The notes under the pieces are model-generated. The model did no database searches, was not told the DNA's origin, and was given only the letters and a program-made list of their open reading frames with translations. From positions 22,230-81,158 of the forward strand of contig NZ_FNQK01000014.1 of NCBI RefSeq assembly GCF_900107625.1: a DNA stretch of 58,929 nucleotides, given 5' to 3'. The translations under genes and the position numbers were made by a program. Shown here piece by piece: positions 27,201-34,572 of the stretch (the first letter of the stretch is position 1; every line of letters starts with the position of its first letter). This DNA is from Bizionia paragorgiae (GTDB lineage: Bacteria; Bacteroidota; Bacteroidia; Flavobacteriales; Flavobacteriaceae).

Positions 27201-27292
27201 GGTTTATCGCTTTGATTTGAGGCTTTAAATGTTTGGTTTTCTTCCCAATATTTTTGCCATTTGGCTTCTATGTCGTTAAAATGATATTGCAT
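24248..27292 (-). CDS. leuS: Leucyl-tRNA synthetase
   Basis: A 1014-residue class I synthetase for tRNA-Leu. HIGH is HVGH at 48-51 (FPYPSGAGLHVGHPLGY), the CP1 editing domain carries TTRPDTIFGV near residue 310, and KMSKS is at about 789-793. The C-terminal anticodon domain ends with the VPGKIVNIVG segment. It is longer than the roughly 860-residue E. coli enzyme. Extra sequence of about 110 residues lies between LINQGMILGTS and the KMSKS loop, rich in Asp, Lys and Asn. A smaller insertion is at about 155-200. No frameshift was seen. It is transcribed alone, divergent from ftsX. Confidence 0.95.
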   Translation of the reverse strand: MQYHFNDIEAKWQKYWEENQTFKASNQSDKPKYYVLDMFPYPSGAGLHVGHPLGYIASDIYARYKRHKGFNVLHPQGYDSFGLPAEQYAIQTGQHPADTTRVNIEGGVDKAGNKIEGYRKQLDKIGFSFDWSREVRTSNPEYYKWTQWIFIQLFESYYCKNDNKAKHIDELIAIFSKEGNGGVNVECDDNIIPFTAEEWNAFSTEKQQELLLQYRLTYLAETEVNWCAALGTVLANDEIVNGVSERGGHPVTRKKMTQWSMRISAYAERLLQGLDTIDWTESLKESQRNWIGKSVGASVTFKVNNHDETIAVFTTRPDTIFGVSFMTLAPEHDLVQTITTPEQKEAVDAYIEATAKRSERERMADVKTISGVFTGAYAEHPFSKEPIPIWIGDYVLAGYGTGAVMAVPCGDQRDYDFAKHFNIAIPNIFEGVDISEGAHAEKEQTVIANSDFLNGMNYKKATKRAIFELEKLGQGEGRTNYRLRDAVFSRQRYWGEPFPVYYKNGMPQMIAKEHLPIRLPEVEKYLPTETGEPPLGRADVWAWCTESHTVVSNDKINQTTVFPLELNTMPGWAGSSWYFFRYMEDTMRDSVFASEEALNYWENVDLYIGGSEHATGHLLYSRFWVKFLKDRGFVAVDEPFKKLINQGMILGTSAFVYKLSMTHGADNSERVLKIIDDNKNNFFVSEAFTKAFPVDEKIDTLTNDELSKEIAGFKNAIPDFLKGKFPEYHDVIDTLKYGFQKLHVDVNLVNASDELDVEAFKNHPIYSDYQKANFILEDGVYKVGREVEKMSKSKYNVVNPDQISEQYGADSLRLYEMFLGPLEQSKPWNTAGITGVHNFLKKLWKLYVGENGLLVTDSEPTKENLKTLHKTIKKVEEDIENFSFNTSVSTFMIAVNELSQQKCNSKAVLEPLLVLLSPYAPHITEELYSMMGNDGSIATVAFPKFEAKHLVESSKNYPISFNGKMRFTLELPMDMSKEDIEKAVMAHEKTIAQLDGRTPKKVIVVPGKIVNIVG

Positions 27293-27507
27293 GATGCTTG
27301 TTTATACTTAATGAAGGCGCAAATTTAAGAATTACCTACTAAATAGCCTATTAAAAGCGTCTGCAAGTGGCAAATCTAAAATGTAAGCCGCTAAAGTATA
27401 TGCTATTAAAAGTGAAAGCCACATAAACATTATTAAAAGTTTAACGCTGATCGCTACAATAGTCTAAATTCTTTATTATTTTTACGCTATAAATTACATC
27501 TTTTTTT

Positions 27508-28383
27508 ATGAGCTCATCTTTTGACAAATATCAAAAACGCCGATTAATATCGTCCTATTTTTCTGTGGCACTAAGTATTGCTTTGGTCCTGTTTTTATTG
27601 GGGCTTTTAGGGCTTTTGGTGATTAACGCAAAAAAAGTTGCCGACCATTTTAAGGAGCAGGTTACTATGACCATTTACTTAAAAGACACCGCAAAAGATG
27701 TTGAAATTAAACAGCTAGAAAAGAGTTTGGCGATGGCCGATTACGTAAAATCTACAGACTTTGTTTCTAAAGAGCAGGCTGCAGAGTCTATGAAAGCAGA
27801 AAGCGGAGAAGATTTTATGGATTTTTTAGGGATTAACCCCTTAAAAAATTCTATCGATGTGCATTTAAAAGCTGATTTCGTAACCTCCGAAAAACTAGAT
27901 GTGATTTCTAAAGAAGCCTTATCTAAAAACTTTGTCGATGATGTGAATTACGATAATGACTTGGTGAATTTAATGAATGACAACGTTAAAAAAATAAGTT
28001 TTTGGATTCTATTAATCAGCGGTTTATTCACCCTTATTGCTGTTTTATTAATTAACAGCTCGATCCGATTAGCGGTTTACTCAAAACGTTTTACTATAAA
28101 AACCATGCAAATGGTGGGTGCTACCAAGCGTTTTATTCGTCGCCCGTTTATCTGGCGCAGTGTAAAACTAGGAATTGTTGGGGCTATTATTGCCTTGATT
28201 GGTATGGCTGTGGTTTTATATTATGTAGACAAAATGTTCCCGGAATTAACCTTATTAAACAACCCTGTGTTGCTTGCTGGGCTTTTCGGATTTGTATTTG
28301 CATTAGGTATTTTAATCACATGGATTTCAACATTTTTCGCAACGCAACGTTTCTTAAACCTCAATACAGACCGATTGTATTAA
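27508..28383 (+). CDS. ftsX: Cell division permease-like protein FtsX
   Basis: A 291-residue inner-membrane protein with four helices: one near 20-42, an extracytoplasmic domain (about 45-165), and three in the C-terminal half. FtsX works with the ATPase FtsE to control peptidoglycan hydrolases at the septum. The MVGATKRFIRRPFIWRS cytoplasmic loop is typical. No ftsE is nearby, which is usual in flavobacteria where the genes are apart. It begins the ftsX-DUF3098-uppP-truB group, a cell-envelope order conserved in the family. Confidence 0.9.
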   Translation: MSSSFDKYQKRRLISSYFSVALSIALVLFLLGLLGLLVINAKKVADHFKEQVTMTIYLKDTAKDVEIKQLEKSLAMADYVKSTDFVSKEQAAESMKAESGEDFMDFLGINPLKNSIDVHLKADFVTSEKLDVISKEALSKNFVDDVNYDNDLVNLMNDNVKKISFWILLISGLFTLIAVLLINSSIRLAVYSKRFTIKTMQMVGATKRFIRRPFIWRSVKLGIVGAIIALIGMAVVLYYVDKMFPELTLLNNPVLLAGLFGFVFALGILITWISTFFATQRFLNLNTDRLY

Positions 28384-28505
28384 AAGGCAAGGCGTTAAAA
28401 AAGTAATTGCCTTTGCAATCCGCAAAGTATTATCTAATTTAGCACCCGCAATAACAACACCTAATACAGGGTATTTACCTTGTATTATAAAGCATTTTGA
28501 ATATC

Positions 28506-28763
28506 ATGGCAAAACAACCTCTTAAAGACAAAACAGAAGACACGACATTTATTTTTGGAAAGCGTAACTACAAGTTTATGTTTATTGGTTTAATCGTTAT
28601 TGCCCTAGGGTTCATTTTAATGTCTGGTGGAGGTAGTGACGACCCCAATGTATTTAGCGAGGATATCTTTAATTTTAGACGTATCAGCTTAGCGCCGACC
28701 TTAGTACTGATAGGCTTCGGAATCCAGATTTATGCGATACTTTTAAATCCCAATAAAAAGTAA
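28506..28763 (+). CDS. DUF3098 membrane protein
   Basis: An 85-residue protein with two hydrophobic helices and a charged N-terminal tail. The start is the ATG at 28506 (MAKQPLKDKTED); a TTG nine bases earlier is less likely. The FGKRNYKFMFIGLIVIALGF segment and the SGGGSDDPN loop between helices identify DUF3098. The function is unknown. Its place between ftsX and uppP is conserved and suggests a role in envelope assembly. Confidence 0.85.
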   Translation: MAKQPLKDKTEDTTFIFGKRNYKFMFIGLIVIALGFILMSGGGSDDPNVFSEDIFNFRRISLAPTLVLIGFGIQIYAILLNPNKK

Positions 28764-28799
28764 CCCCCACACCTTACACCATTTTAATACTTACAACTA

Positions 28800-29594
28800 A
28801 TGAATATTATAGACTCTATAATTTTAGGAATTATACAAGGGTTAACGGAGTTTTTACCTGTTTCTTCAAGCGGTCATTTAGAACTAGGAAAAGCAATTCT
28901 TGGCGATCAATCGGTTCCAGAAGAGAGTTTATTGTTTACTGTAGTCCTACACTTTGCTACAGCTTTAAGTACCATTGTTATTTTTAGAAAAGATATTTTA
29001 AGCCTTATAAAAGGGGTTTTAAAATTCGAGTGGAACGACGATTTACAGTTTGTTTCTAAAATTGCCTTGTCTATGCTTCCCGCTGTTTTTGTCGGCTTAT
29101 TTTTTGAAAAAGAATTAGAAGCTCTTTTTGGCAATAACATCTTATTAGTGGGTTGCATGCTTATAGTAACCGCAGTGCTTTTATTTTTAGCTGACAAAGC
29201 CAAAGACACCGATAAAAAGGTAACCTTTAAAAATGCCTTTGTGATAGGTATTTCTCAAGCTATCGCTATGCTACCAGGGATATCGCGTTCTGGTGCTACC
29301 ATTTCAACTTCAGTGTTATTAGGTAACGATAAAACAAAAGCCGCTAGATTCTCCTTTTTAATGGTGATTCCGTTAATCTTTGGAAAAATCGCAAAAGATA
29401 TTCTTAGTGGTGACCTTACTTATGAGGCACAAAACTTCACCTCGCTTTCTTTAGGTTTTATAGCCGCTTTTATTTCAGGATTATTTGCTTGTACCTGGAT
29501 GATTTCTCTAGTTAAGAAAAGCAAGCTTTCCTATTTTGCTTACTACTGTGTGATTGTCGGTATACTAGCTATTATTTTTTCACTTACCAAATAA
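28800..29594 (+). CDS. uppP: Undecaprenyl-diphosphatase
   Basis: A 264-residue, roughly eight-helix inner-membrane phosphatase that recycles undecaprenyl pyrophosphate for peptidoglycan and polysaccharide synthesis. The two BacA/UppP signatures are present: GLTEFLPVSSSGH near residue 14 and LPGISRSGATIS near residue 157. Length is normal. It lies 36 bases after DUF3098 and a single base before truB, so it is cotranscribed with both. Confidence 0.95.
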   Translation: MNIIDSIILGIIQGLTEFLPVSSSGHLELGKAILGDQSVPEESLLFTVVLHFATALSTIVIFRKDILSLIKGVLKFEWNDDLQFVSKIALSMLPAVFVGLFFEKELEALFGNNILLVGCMLIVTAVLLFLADKAKDTDKKVTFKNAFVIGISQAIAMLPGISRSGATISTSVLLGNDKTKAARFSFLMVIPLIFGKIAKDILSGDLTYEAQNFTSLSLGFIAAFISGLFACTWMISLVKKSKLSYFAYYCVIVGILAIIFSLTK

Positions 29595-29595
29595 T

Positions 29596-30288
29596 ATGAC
29601 GAAAGAAGATTATTTAAGCGGACAAGTTTTACTTATCGATAAGCCTTTAGAATGGACCTCCTTTCAGGTGGTGAACAAACTGCGTTGGGAAATCCGTCAG
29701 GCTTTCAACATCAAAAAGATAAAAGTCGGTCATGCAGGAACTTTAGATCCTCTAGCGAGTGGTTTACTGGTGATTTGCACTGGAAAGATGACCAAGCAAA
29801 TTGATTCCTTTCAGGGTCAGATAAAAGAGTATGCTGGAACCATTACTTTGGGAGGCACGACGCCCTCTTATGATTTAGAAACTGAAGTTAATGAATCTTT
29901 CCCCACCGATCATATAACCCCGGAACTCATCCGTGAAACGACCAAGCAATTTATTGGTGAAATCGACCAGTTTCCTCCTGTGTTTTCAGCCTTAAAAAAA
30001 GACGGAAAACGCTTGTATGAATATGCTAGAGCCGGTGAAGCCGTTGAAGTAAAATCGCGAAGAATTACTATTGAAGCTTTCGATATTACAGCTATTAATG
30101 GTACTGCAGTCGATTTTAGAGTGGTCTGTAGTAAAGGAACCTATATTCGTTCGCTAGCTCATGATTTTGGAAAAGCACTTCAGTCTGGTGGTCATCTTAG
30201 TGCACTGAGACGGACAAAAATTGGTGATTTTGATGTCAGTAATGGCCTGTCAATCGACGATTTTATCGCGAATCTCCCTAAAGAATAA
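29596..30288 (+). CDS. truB: tRNA pseudouridine(55) synthase
   Basis: A 230-residue enzyme that makes pseudouridine 55 in the T-loop of tRNAs. The catalytic aspartate is Asp51 in VGHAGTLDPLASG, and DGKRLYEYAR and SKGTYIRSLAHD are conserved. It lacks the C-terminal PUA domain found in E. coli TruB and corresponds to the shorter Bacteroidetes form. It starts one base after the uppP stop (TAATATG), so translation is coupled. Confidence 0.95.
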   Translation: MTKEDYLSGQVLLIDKPLEWTSFQVVNKLRWEIRQAFNIKKIKVGHAGTLDPLASGLLVICTGKMTKQIDSFQGQIKEYAGTITLGGTTPSYDLETEVNESFPTDHITPELIRETTKQFIGEIDQFPPVFSALKKDGKRLYEYARAGEAVEVKSRRITIEAFDITAINGTAVDFRVVCSKGTYIRSLAHDFGKALQSGGHLSALRRTKIGDFDVSNGLSIDDFIANLPKE

Positions 30289-30365
30289 CAGTCCTTTCAC
30301 ATCTATTTATTCGGCTTTCACGTATATTAGGTAAAACCTAACTCCGATAGAGCCCGTATTACACT

Positions 30366-31082
30366 TTGAAATTTAAAAACTCTCATAAGGCATTCGCCAT
30401 TACCTTTCTTATTACCGCAAGCCTTTTGCTTACGGTAGTGAATTTTAATATCATAAAATACCACAAAGTAATTCCAGAAACTTTGATGGATATCTCTATG
30501 GTCGAACCCCTAGAAGAGCCTATTCCGGAAATAGAACGCTTGAAAAAAGAAACTAACAAAGCGTTTAACGCTGCCGAAAGACAGCAATTGGCAAAGCAAA
30601 CTTATCAGCCTATTGCTCCACCTAAAGATTATGTGCGTCAACCTGTAGAGCAGCCAACAAAGGAAACAAACAAAACAGTAACGGAAACAGAGCAGCAAGG
30701 AACCTCTGCGATTAAACAGGATGAATTAACCGCTTTTGAAAGCGTGAATGCGGTTTTAAAAAAGAAAAGTAGTAAAAGCCGCGCTGAAAGCGGACAAAAA
30801 ACAACGAATACCAATACCACAGTACGTTATTCGTTGGTAAATAGAACCGCCGAATACTTACCGATACCCATTTACTTATGTGAAGCCAACGGTACGATAA
30901 TCGTAAATATTACGGTCGCAAAAAACGGACGAGTTAAGGAAACTTCCATTAACTCGTCGTCTAATTCAAATAACAAATGTCTTGAAAATAGCGCTTTAGA
31001 ATACGCTAAAAAGGCACGTTTTAATACCGGTAGCAAAGCCGAACAAATCGGCACCATTACCTTTTCTTTCGAAGGAAAATAA
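30366..31082 (+). CDS. TonB-like energy-transducer-type protein
   Basis: A 238-residue protein with one N-terminal membrane helix (about 8-27), a charged and proline-containing linker (about 40-150) and a C-terminal TonB-type domain (about 170-238, GTIIVNITVAKNGRVKE). Such proteins pass proton-motive energy to outer-membrane receptors. The start is taken as TTG at 30366; later ATGs would delete the membrane helix. It stops two bases before the end of the convergent thioredoxin-like gene. It may be cotranscribed with truB. No exbB or exbD is visible here, and two cysteines in the TonB-like domain are unusual. Confidence 0.75.
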   Translation: MKFKNSHKAFAITFLITASLLLTVVNFNIIKYHKVIPETLMDISMVEPLEEPIPEIERLKKETNKAFNAAERQQLAKQTYQPIAPPKDYVRQPVEQPTKETNKTVTETEQQGTSAIKQDELTAFESVNAVLKKKSSKSRAESGQKTTNTNTTVRYSLVNRTAEYLPIPIYLCEANGTIIVNITVAKNGRVKETSINSSSNSNNKCLENSALEYAKKARFNTGSKAEQIGTITFSFEGK

Positions 31083-31084
31083 TC

Positions 31085-31702
31085 CTATTGCAATAAGGTA
31101 ATAAGCTCCGCGATGGTAGACTGCCCTTTGTCCTTATTATACCACGCTTGTAAATCGGTTTTTAGTTCCTCGGTAATTTTACCGTGTTTTTCTTTATAAT
31201 CAGACACTAATTTAGTGGCTGCTCTAGGTCGCGGACCAAAGGTATTTAACACCTCTAAGGTTTCCGAATCTACCATGATTAGCTTAGGAATAGCTTTTCC
31301 TCCATGAGTTAAAAACGCATTCATTAAATCCTCATTTTCATCCCTTAAAACCACTTTAAAATCGATAGCGTCATTTAGTTCGGCTACTTTATTCATAACC
31401 GGTAATAAATGTGCAGCGTCACCACACCAGCTTTCGCTAAGCACAATCCACGTTTGTTTAGAACTGCTATTTTTAATAGCTTCGGTATCTGCCTCGCTAA
31501 CTTTTAAGGTTTTATCCCAACGCTTCATACGTTTGTCATTAAGCATGGTATAATTCGCCATATCTTCATTTTGTAATGCCCCAGTAGACGCGTTATCTAT
31601 AACCAGTTGCTTTACAAGCTCTCGGTAATTAGCATAAGGCATAGCGCGCTCAAAGCTCTCTTTTATTATAGTTGTAATATCAGTCTTTTTTAAAGTCTCC
31701 AT
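31085..31702 (-). CDS. Thioredoxin-fold protein with WCGDAAH motif
   Basis: A 205-residue cytoplasmic protein with a thioredoxin-like domain at about 60-170. The usual WCGPC is WCGDAAH, so only one of the two redox cysteines is left; the conserved cis-proline region reads GGKAIPKLIMVD. It belongs to the Bacteroidetes thioredoxin-family group with WCGD, which may reduce by a monothiol route or not be redox active. No signal peptide. It is convergent with the TonB-like gene and divergent from tag. Confidence 0.8.
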   Translation of the reverse strand: METLKKTDITTIIKESFERAMPYANYRELVKQLVIDNASTGALQNEDMANYTMLNDKRMKRWDKTLKVSEADTEAIKNSSSKQTWIVLSESWCGDAAHLLPVMNKVAELNDAIDFKVVLRDENEDLMNAFLTHGGKAIPKLIMVDSETLEVLNTFGPRPRAATKLVSDYKEKHGKITEELKTDLQAWYNKDKGQSTIAELITLLQ

Positions 31703-31895
31703 AGTGAAAAGTATTATAGTTCAAAAATAGCACTTTACTAGCATCTAAAAGGTAACAAATGTTACCTTCAACCGTATTTTACTATTTCTTTTGGGCTAGC
31801 GCTAAAAAAAAGAGGTCGTTTTAACCGATAGTCGTAAATTTATAGCTCAAGTAAGATTATTAACGGTGCTAATCATCGGAATTAAAACTTAGATT

Positions 31896-32459
31896 ATGGA
31901 TAAACAACGCTGTGGGTGGTGTGTTGGTGACGCACTTTACGAAGCTTACCACGATATGGAATGGGGGAAACCGGTGTATGACGACGCCACCATTTTCGAA
32001 TTCTTAATATTAGAAACCTTTCAAGCCGGCTTAAGTTGGATCACCATTCTTCGCAAACGCGAGAATTTTAGAGCGGCTTTTGACCAGTTTGATTATAAAA
32101 AGATCGCAAACTACGATCAGGAGAAAATAGATCACCTGTTGCAAGATGCCGGTATTGTAAGAAACAAATTAAAGGTAAAGGCTACTGTTAGTAATGCTCA
32201 AGCCTTTATAAAAATCCAGGATGAATTTGGGAGTTTTAGTGATTACATCTGGGGATTTGTAAACCACAAGCCCATTAAAAACAAGATTAGTAATTATAAA
32301 GAGGCCCCAGCGAATACTGCAATTAGCGATGCGCTGAGTAAAGATTTAAAAAAACGCGGATTTAAATTTGTTGGATCAACAGTCGTCTATGCACACATGC
32401 AAGCCACTGGCATGGTTAACGACCACGAAGTAACCTGTTTTAGGTATCATCAAGTGTAA
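31896..32459 (+). CDS. tag: DNA-3-methyladenine glycosylase I
   Basis: A 187-residue base-excision repair glycosylase that removes 3-methyladenine. The family start MDKQRCGWC-x-GD with a downstream Tyr/His, the ETFQAGLSWITILRKRENF segment that forms the base pocket, and the zinc ligands (Cys6 region, late His and Cys in HEVTCFRYH) are visible. It is a monocistronic gene, ending five bases before the aat stop. With the ATL protein and mutY it forms part of the repair genes scattered in this window. Confidence 0.93.
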   Translation: MDKQRCGWCVGDALYEAYHDMEWGKPVYDDATIFEFLILETFQAGLSWITILRKRENFRAAFDQFDYKKIANYDQEKIDHLLQDAGIVRNKLKVKATVSNAQAFIKIQDEFGSFSDYIWGFVNHKPIKNKISNYKEAPANTAISDALSKDLKKRGFKFVGSTVVYAHMQATGMVNDHEVTCFRYHQV

Positions 32460-32463
32460 GAAC

Positions 32464-33087
32464 TTAAAGGTAGCTTAAAAAAAGATCGCGAGGAATATCT
32501 TTAGCCCCTAAACTCGCAAGGTGATTGGTGTACACCTGGCAGTCGATAAGTTTGTAATTGGTGTTTTGAATAAAGCTAATAAACGCTGCTTTACTGGCAT
32601 TACTTTGCTTGGAAAACATACTTTCTCCGCAAAACACACCACGACCTAAATCCACACCATAAAGGCCTCCCACTAACAGGTCGCCATTGTAAACCTCTAC
32701 CGATTTAGCATAGCCTAATTCGTGAAGCCTTACGTAAGCTTCAATCATATCACTAGTAATCCAAGTACCCGCTTGTCCGTCGCGCTTAGCCAGTGCACAC
32801 TCGGTAATCACCGCACGGAAATCTCGATTTACGGTAACCTCCAAAGCACAGTTTCTCATAAACTGCTTCATGCTTTTAGACACTTTTAATTCTGAGGGAT
32901 ACAAGACAAAGCGCGGATCTGGCGACCACCACAGTACGGGTTGATCGTCTTCAAACCAAGGAAATATCCCTTTGCTATAAGCATCCAACAGCCGCTGGGT
33001 AGTGAGCTCACCACCAAAAGCTAAAAGCCCCTCATCGTCGGCAAGAGCGACATCGGGAAAAGCATCATTAGGTTCTAAAAAGTACAT
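32464..33087 (-). CDS. aat: Leucyl/phenylalanyl-tRNA-protein transferase
   Basis: A 207-residue N-end-rule enzyme that adds Leu or Phe to N-terminal Arg or Lys of proteins. Family motifs are FPDVALADDEGLLAFGGELT near residue 9, GIFPWFEDDQPVLWWSPDPR, and GGLYGVDLGRGVFCGESMFS. Length is normal. It likely feeds proteins to ClpS/ClpAP-type degradation. It lies downstream of the DUF3127 gene on the same strand with a terminator between. Confidence 0.95.
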   Translation of the reverse strand: MYFLEPNDAFPDVALADDEGLLAFGGELTTQRLLDAYSKGIFPWFEDDQPVLWWSPDPRFVLYPSELKVSKSMKQFMRNCALEVTVNRDFRAVITECALAKRDGQAGTWITSDMIEAYVRLHELGYAKSVEVYNGDLLVGGLYGVDLGRGVFCGESMFSKQSNASKAAFISFIQNTNYKLIDCQVYTNHLASLGAKDIPRDLFLSYL

Positions 33088-33109
33088 AGGTATTTTTTGT
33101 AAACATAAA

Positions 33110-33142
33110 AAAACCTCAGCAATTAGTAATCACTGAGGTTTT
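33110..33142. terminator. Terminator between DUF3127 and aat
   Basis: AAAACCTCAG and CTGAGGTTTT form a stem with a 13-base loop, 23 bases after the DUF3127 stop on the minus strand; the minus-strand product has a run of T after it. It lies 23 bases before the aat start, so aat may have its promoter inside or after it, or be read by leak-through. Confidence 0.75.
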
Positions 33143-33164
33143 AATATTATGCTCTAAATAACAT

Positions 33165-33539
33165 TTAGAAAGGTAAATCGTCGTGATCTTCCTCGTTTAA
33201 GTTCTTTGCTGGTTCGAAAGCCTGTGCTGGTGGCACTTCTGGCATTCCTGCTGGAGCAGCACCTTGAGAAGCTTCAATTCTCCACCCTTGAATAGAGTTA
33301 AAGTATTTTGTCTCTCCTTGTGGGTTTACCCACTCTCTACCACGTAAATTAATATTTACTTTTACATCTTGTCCCACTTGATAATTGTTTAATAAATCAC
33401 ATTTATCTTGAACAAACTCCACTAATATGTGTTGTGGATACTGCTCTTCAGTGGTTACCACTAAATCTCTCTTTCTAAACCCATTGCTACCAAAAGTTTG
33501 AGTTTCTCCTATTAATTTTACTTTTCCTTGTACTTCCAT
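33165..33539 (-). CDS. DUF3127 SSB-like OB-fold protein with DDLPF tail
   Basis: A 124-residue protein. Residues 1-90 read as a single OB fold; VNINLRGREW-x-NPQGETKYF-x-SIQGW resembles the strand pattern of single-stranded DNA-binding proteins. A linker rich in Ala, Pro and Glu leads to an acidic C-terminal tip EEDHDDLPF. The true SSB of this window (54733-55206) ends in EDDLPF, the tip that binds partner proteins such as RecO, RecQ and PriA-type helicases. I infer that this is an SSB relative that could use the same partner sites. It is annotated only as DUF3127 in the Bacteroidetes as far as I know. Confidence 0.82.
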   Translation of the reverse strand: MEVQGKVKLIGETQTFGSNGFRKRDLVVTTEEQYPQHILVEFVQDKCDLLNNYQVGQDVKVNINLRGREWVNPQGETKYFNSIQGWRIEASQGAAPAGMPEVPPAQAFEPAKNLNEEDHDDLPF

Positions 33540-33587
33540 TACTCTATATATAAATTTAAATATTCGTCTTATTTATTTCCTACCGTC

Positions 33588-34442
33588 TTACGCTAATAAT
33601 ACGCAAAAGGCAGCGGTCACATCGCCTTCACTTAAAAACTCTTGTGCCTTTTTGTGTTTCTCTTCTTCCGACCATTCTGAAACATTGTGCTCTTTTGAAA
33701 AGGCTTCAATGCTCGCCATATCTGGCAAGGCTTCCACATTACCCAACATCCCAAGATCGTTACCTGTTAAGATACGACTTTTTTTAATGACTTCTGGCAA
33801 GGCATCAACACCGATACCTCGTGTGGATAGCGGCTTCGGAATTTCGAAAAATCCTGATTTTGCTCTGCTGTAATAGCTTCCACCCGCTCTTGCTACAAGA
33901 TCTAGTTTATTTTGGTCTATGCTACCAACTTCATTTAAAATCGCCTCATCAATATGCATTTTTACCACCTCACAAATAATAAGGTTCCCTGCTCCGCCTT
34001 CGGTCCCTAATTTAATAATCTCTTTCACCTTACATTCCATTTGCACCGGTGATTCGGCCACACGAAAAGGTTTTACAAGATCACTTTTTAACATGGTTAA
34101 GCCCGCTTTTTCAAACTCATTAACCCCTTGAGCATACTCCGTACTACTTAAAGACGCTTGGTGTACCAAATTATAATTCACCACGTTTATAACCACCTCT
34201 TTAGTGACTTCAGCATTCTCTAAAGTGTGCTTTGTCGTATTTCCTCGAACACGGCGTGCAGGAGAAAAAATTAATATTGGCGGATTCGCACTAAACACAT
34301 TAAAAAAACTAAATGGCGATAAATTTGGATTCCCGTTTTCGTCTATCGTACTTGCAAACGCAATTGGGCGCGGCGCAACCGCACTCAGTAAATATCCGTG
34401 TAACTTAGGCGTTTCTAATTCTTTAGGCTCGAAAGAAATCAT
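33588..34442 (-). CDS. Flavin reductase-like FMN-binding protein
   Basis: A 284-residue protein of the flavin-reductase-like split-barrel family. The start is the ATG at 34442 (MISFEPKEL), since the 24 codons upstream look like leader DNA. FMN-binding features are LLSAVAPRPIAFAST, NLSPFSFFNVFSANPPIL and TKHTLENA. An extra C-terminal helical region (about 190-284) is typical of Bacteroidetes members. Physiological substrate unknown; it is not paired with a monooxygenase here. It is divergent from a histidine kinase gene. Confidence 0.83.
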   Translation of the reverse strand: MISFEPKELETPKLHGYLLSAVAPRPIAFASTIDENGNPNLSPFSFFNVFSANPPILIFSPARRVRGNTTKHTLENAEVTKEVVINVVNYNLVHQASLSSTEYAQGVNEFEKAGLTMLKSDLVKPFRVAESPVQMECKVKEIIKLGTEGGAGNLIICEVVKMHIDEAILNEVGSIDQNKLDLVARAGGSYYSRAKSGFFEIPKPLSTRGIGVDALPEVIKKSRILTGNDLGMLGNVEALPDMASIEAFSKEHNVSEWSEEEKHKKAQEFLSEGDVTAAFCVLLA

Positions 34443-34572
34443 TTTTTCGTTTAATTTTTGACAAATGTAACCATTATTGAAACCAACTAAAAATGATTTA
34501 AGAACTAGCTGCACAATATTATTAACAGATAATCTTTATATACTTTTAAGTATCTTAACACCAAAAAAAAGT

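Noticed and set aside
31085-31702. Classical thioredoxin
   Set aside because: The active-site motif is WCGDAAH with a single cysteine, so a standard dithiol thioredoxin is ruled out; kept as thioredoxin-fold protein.
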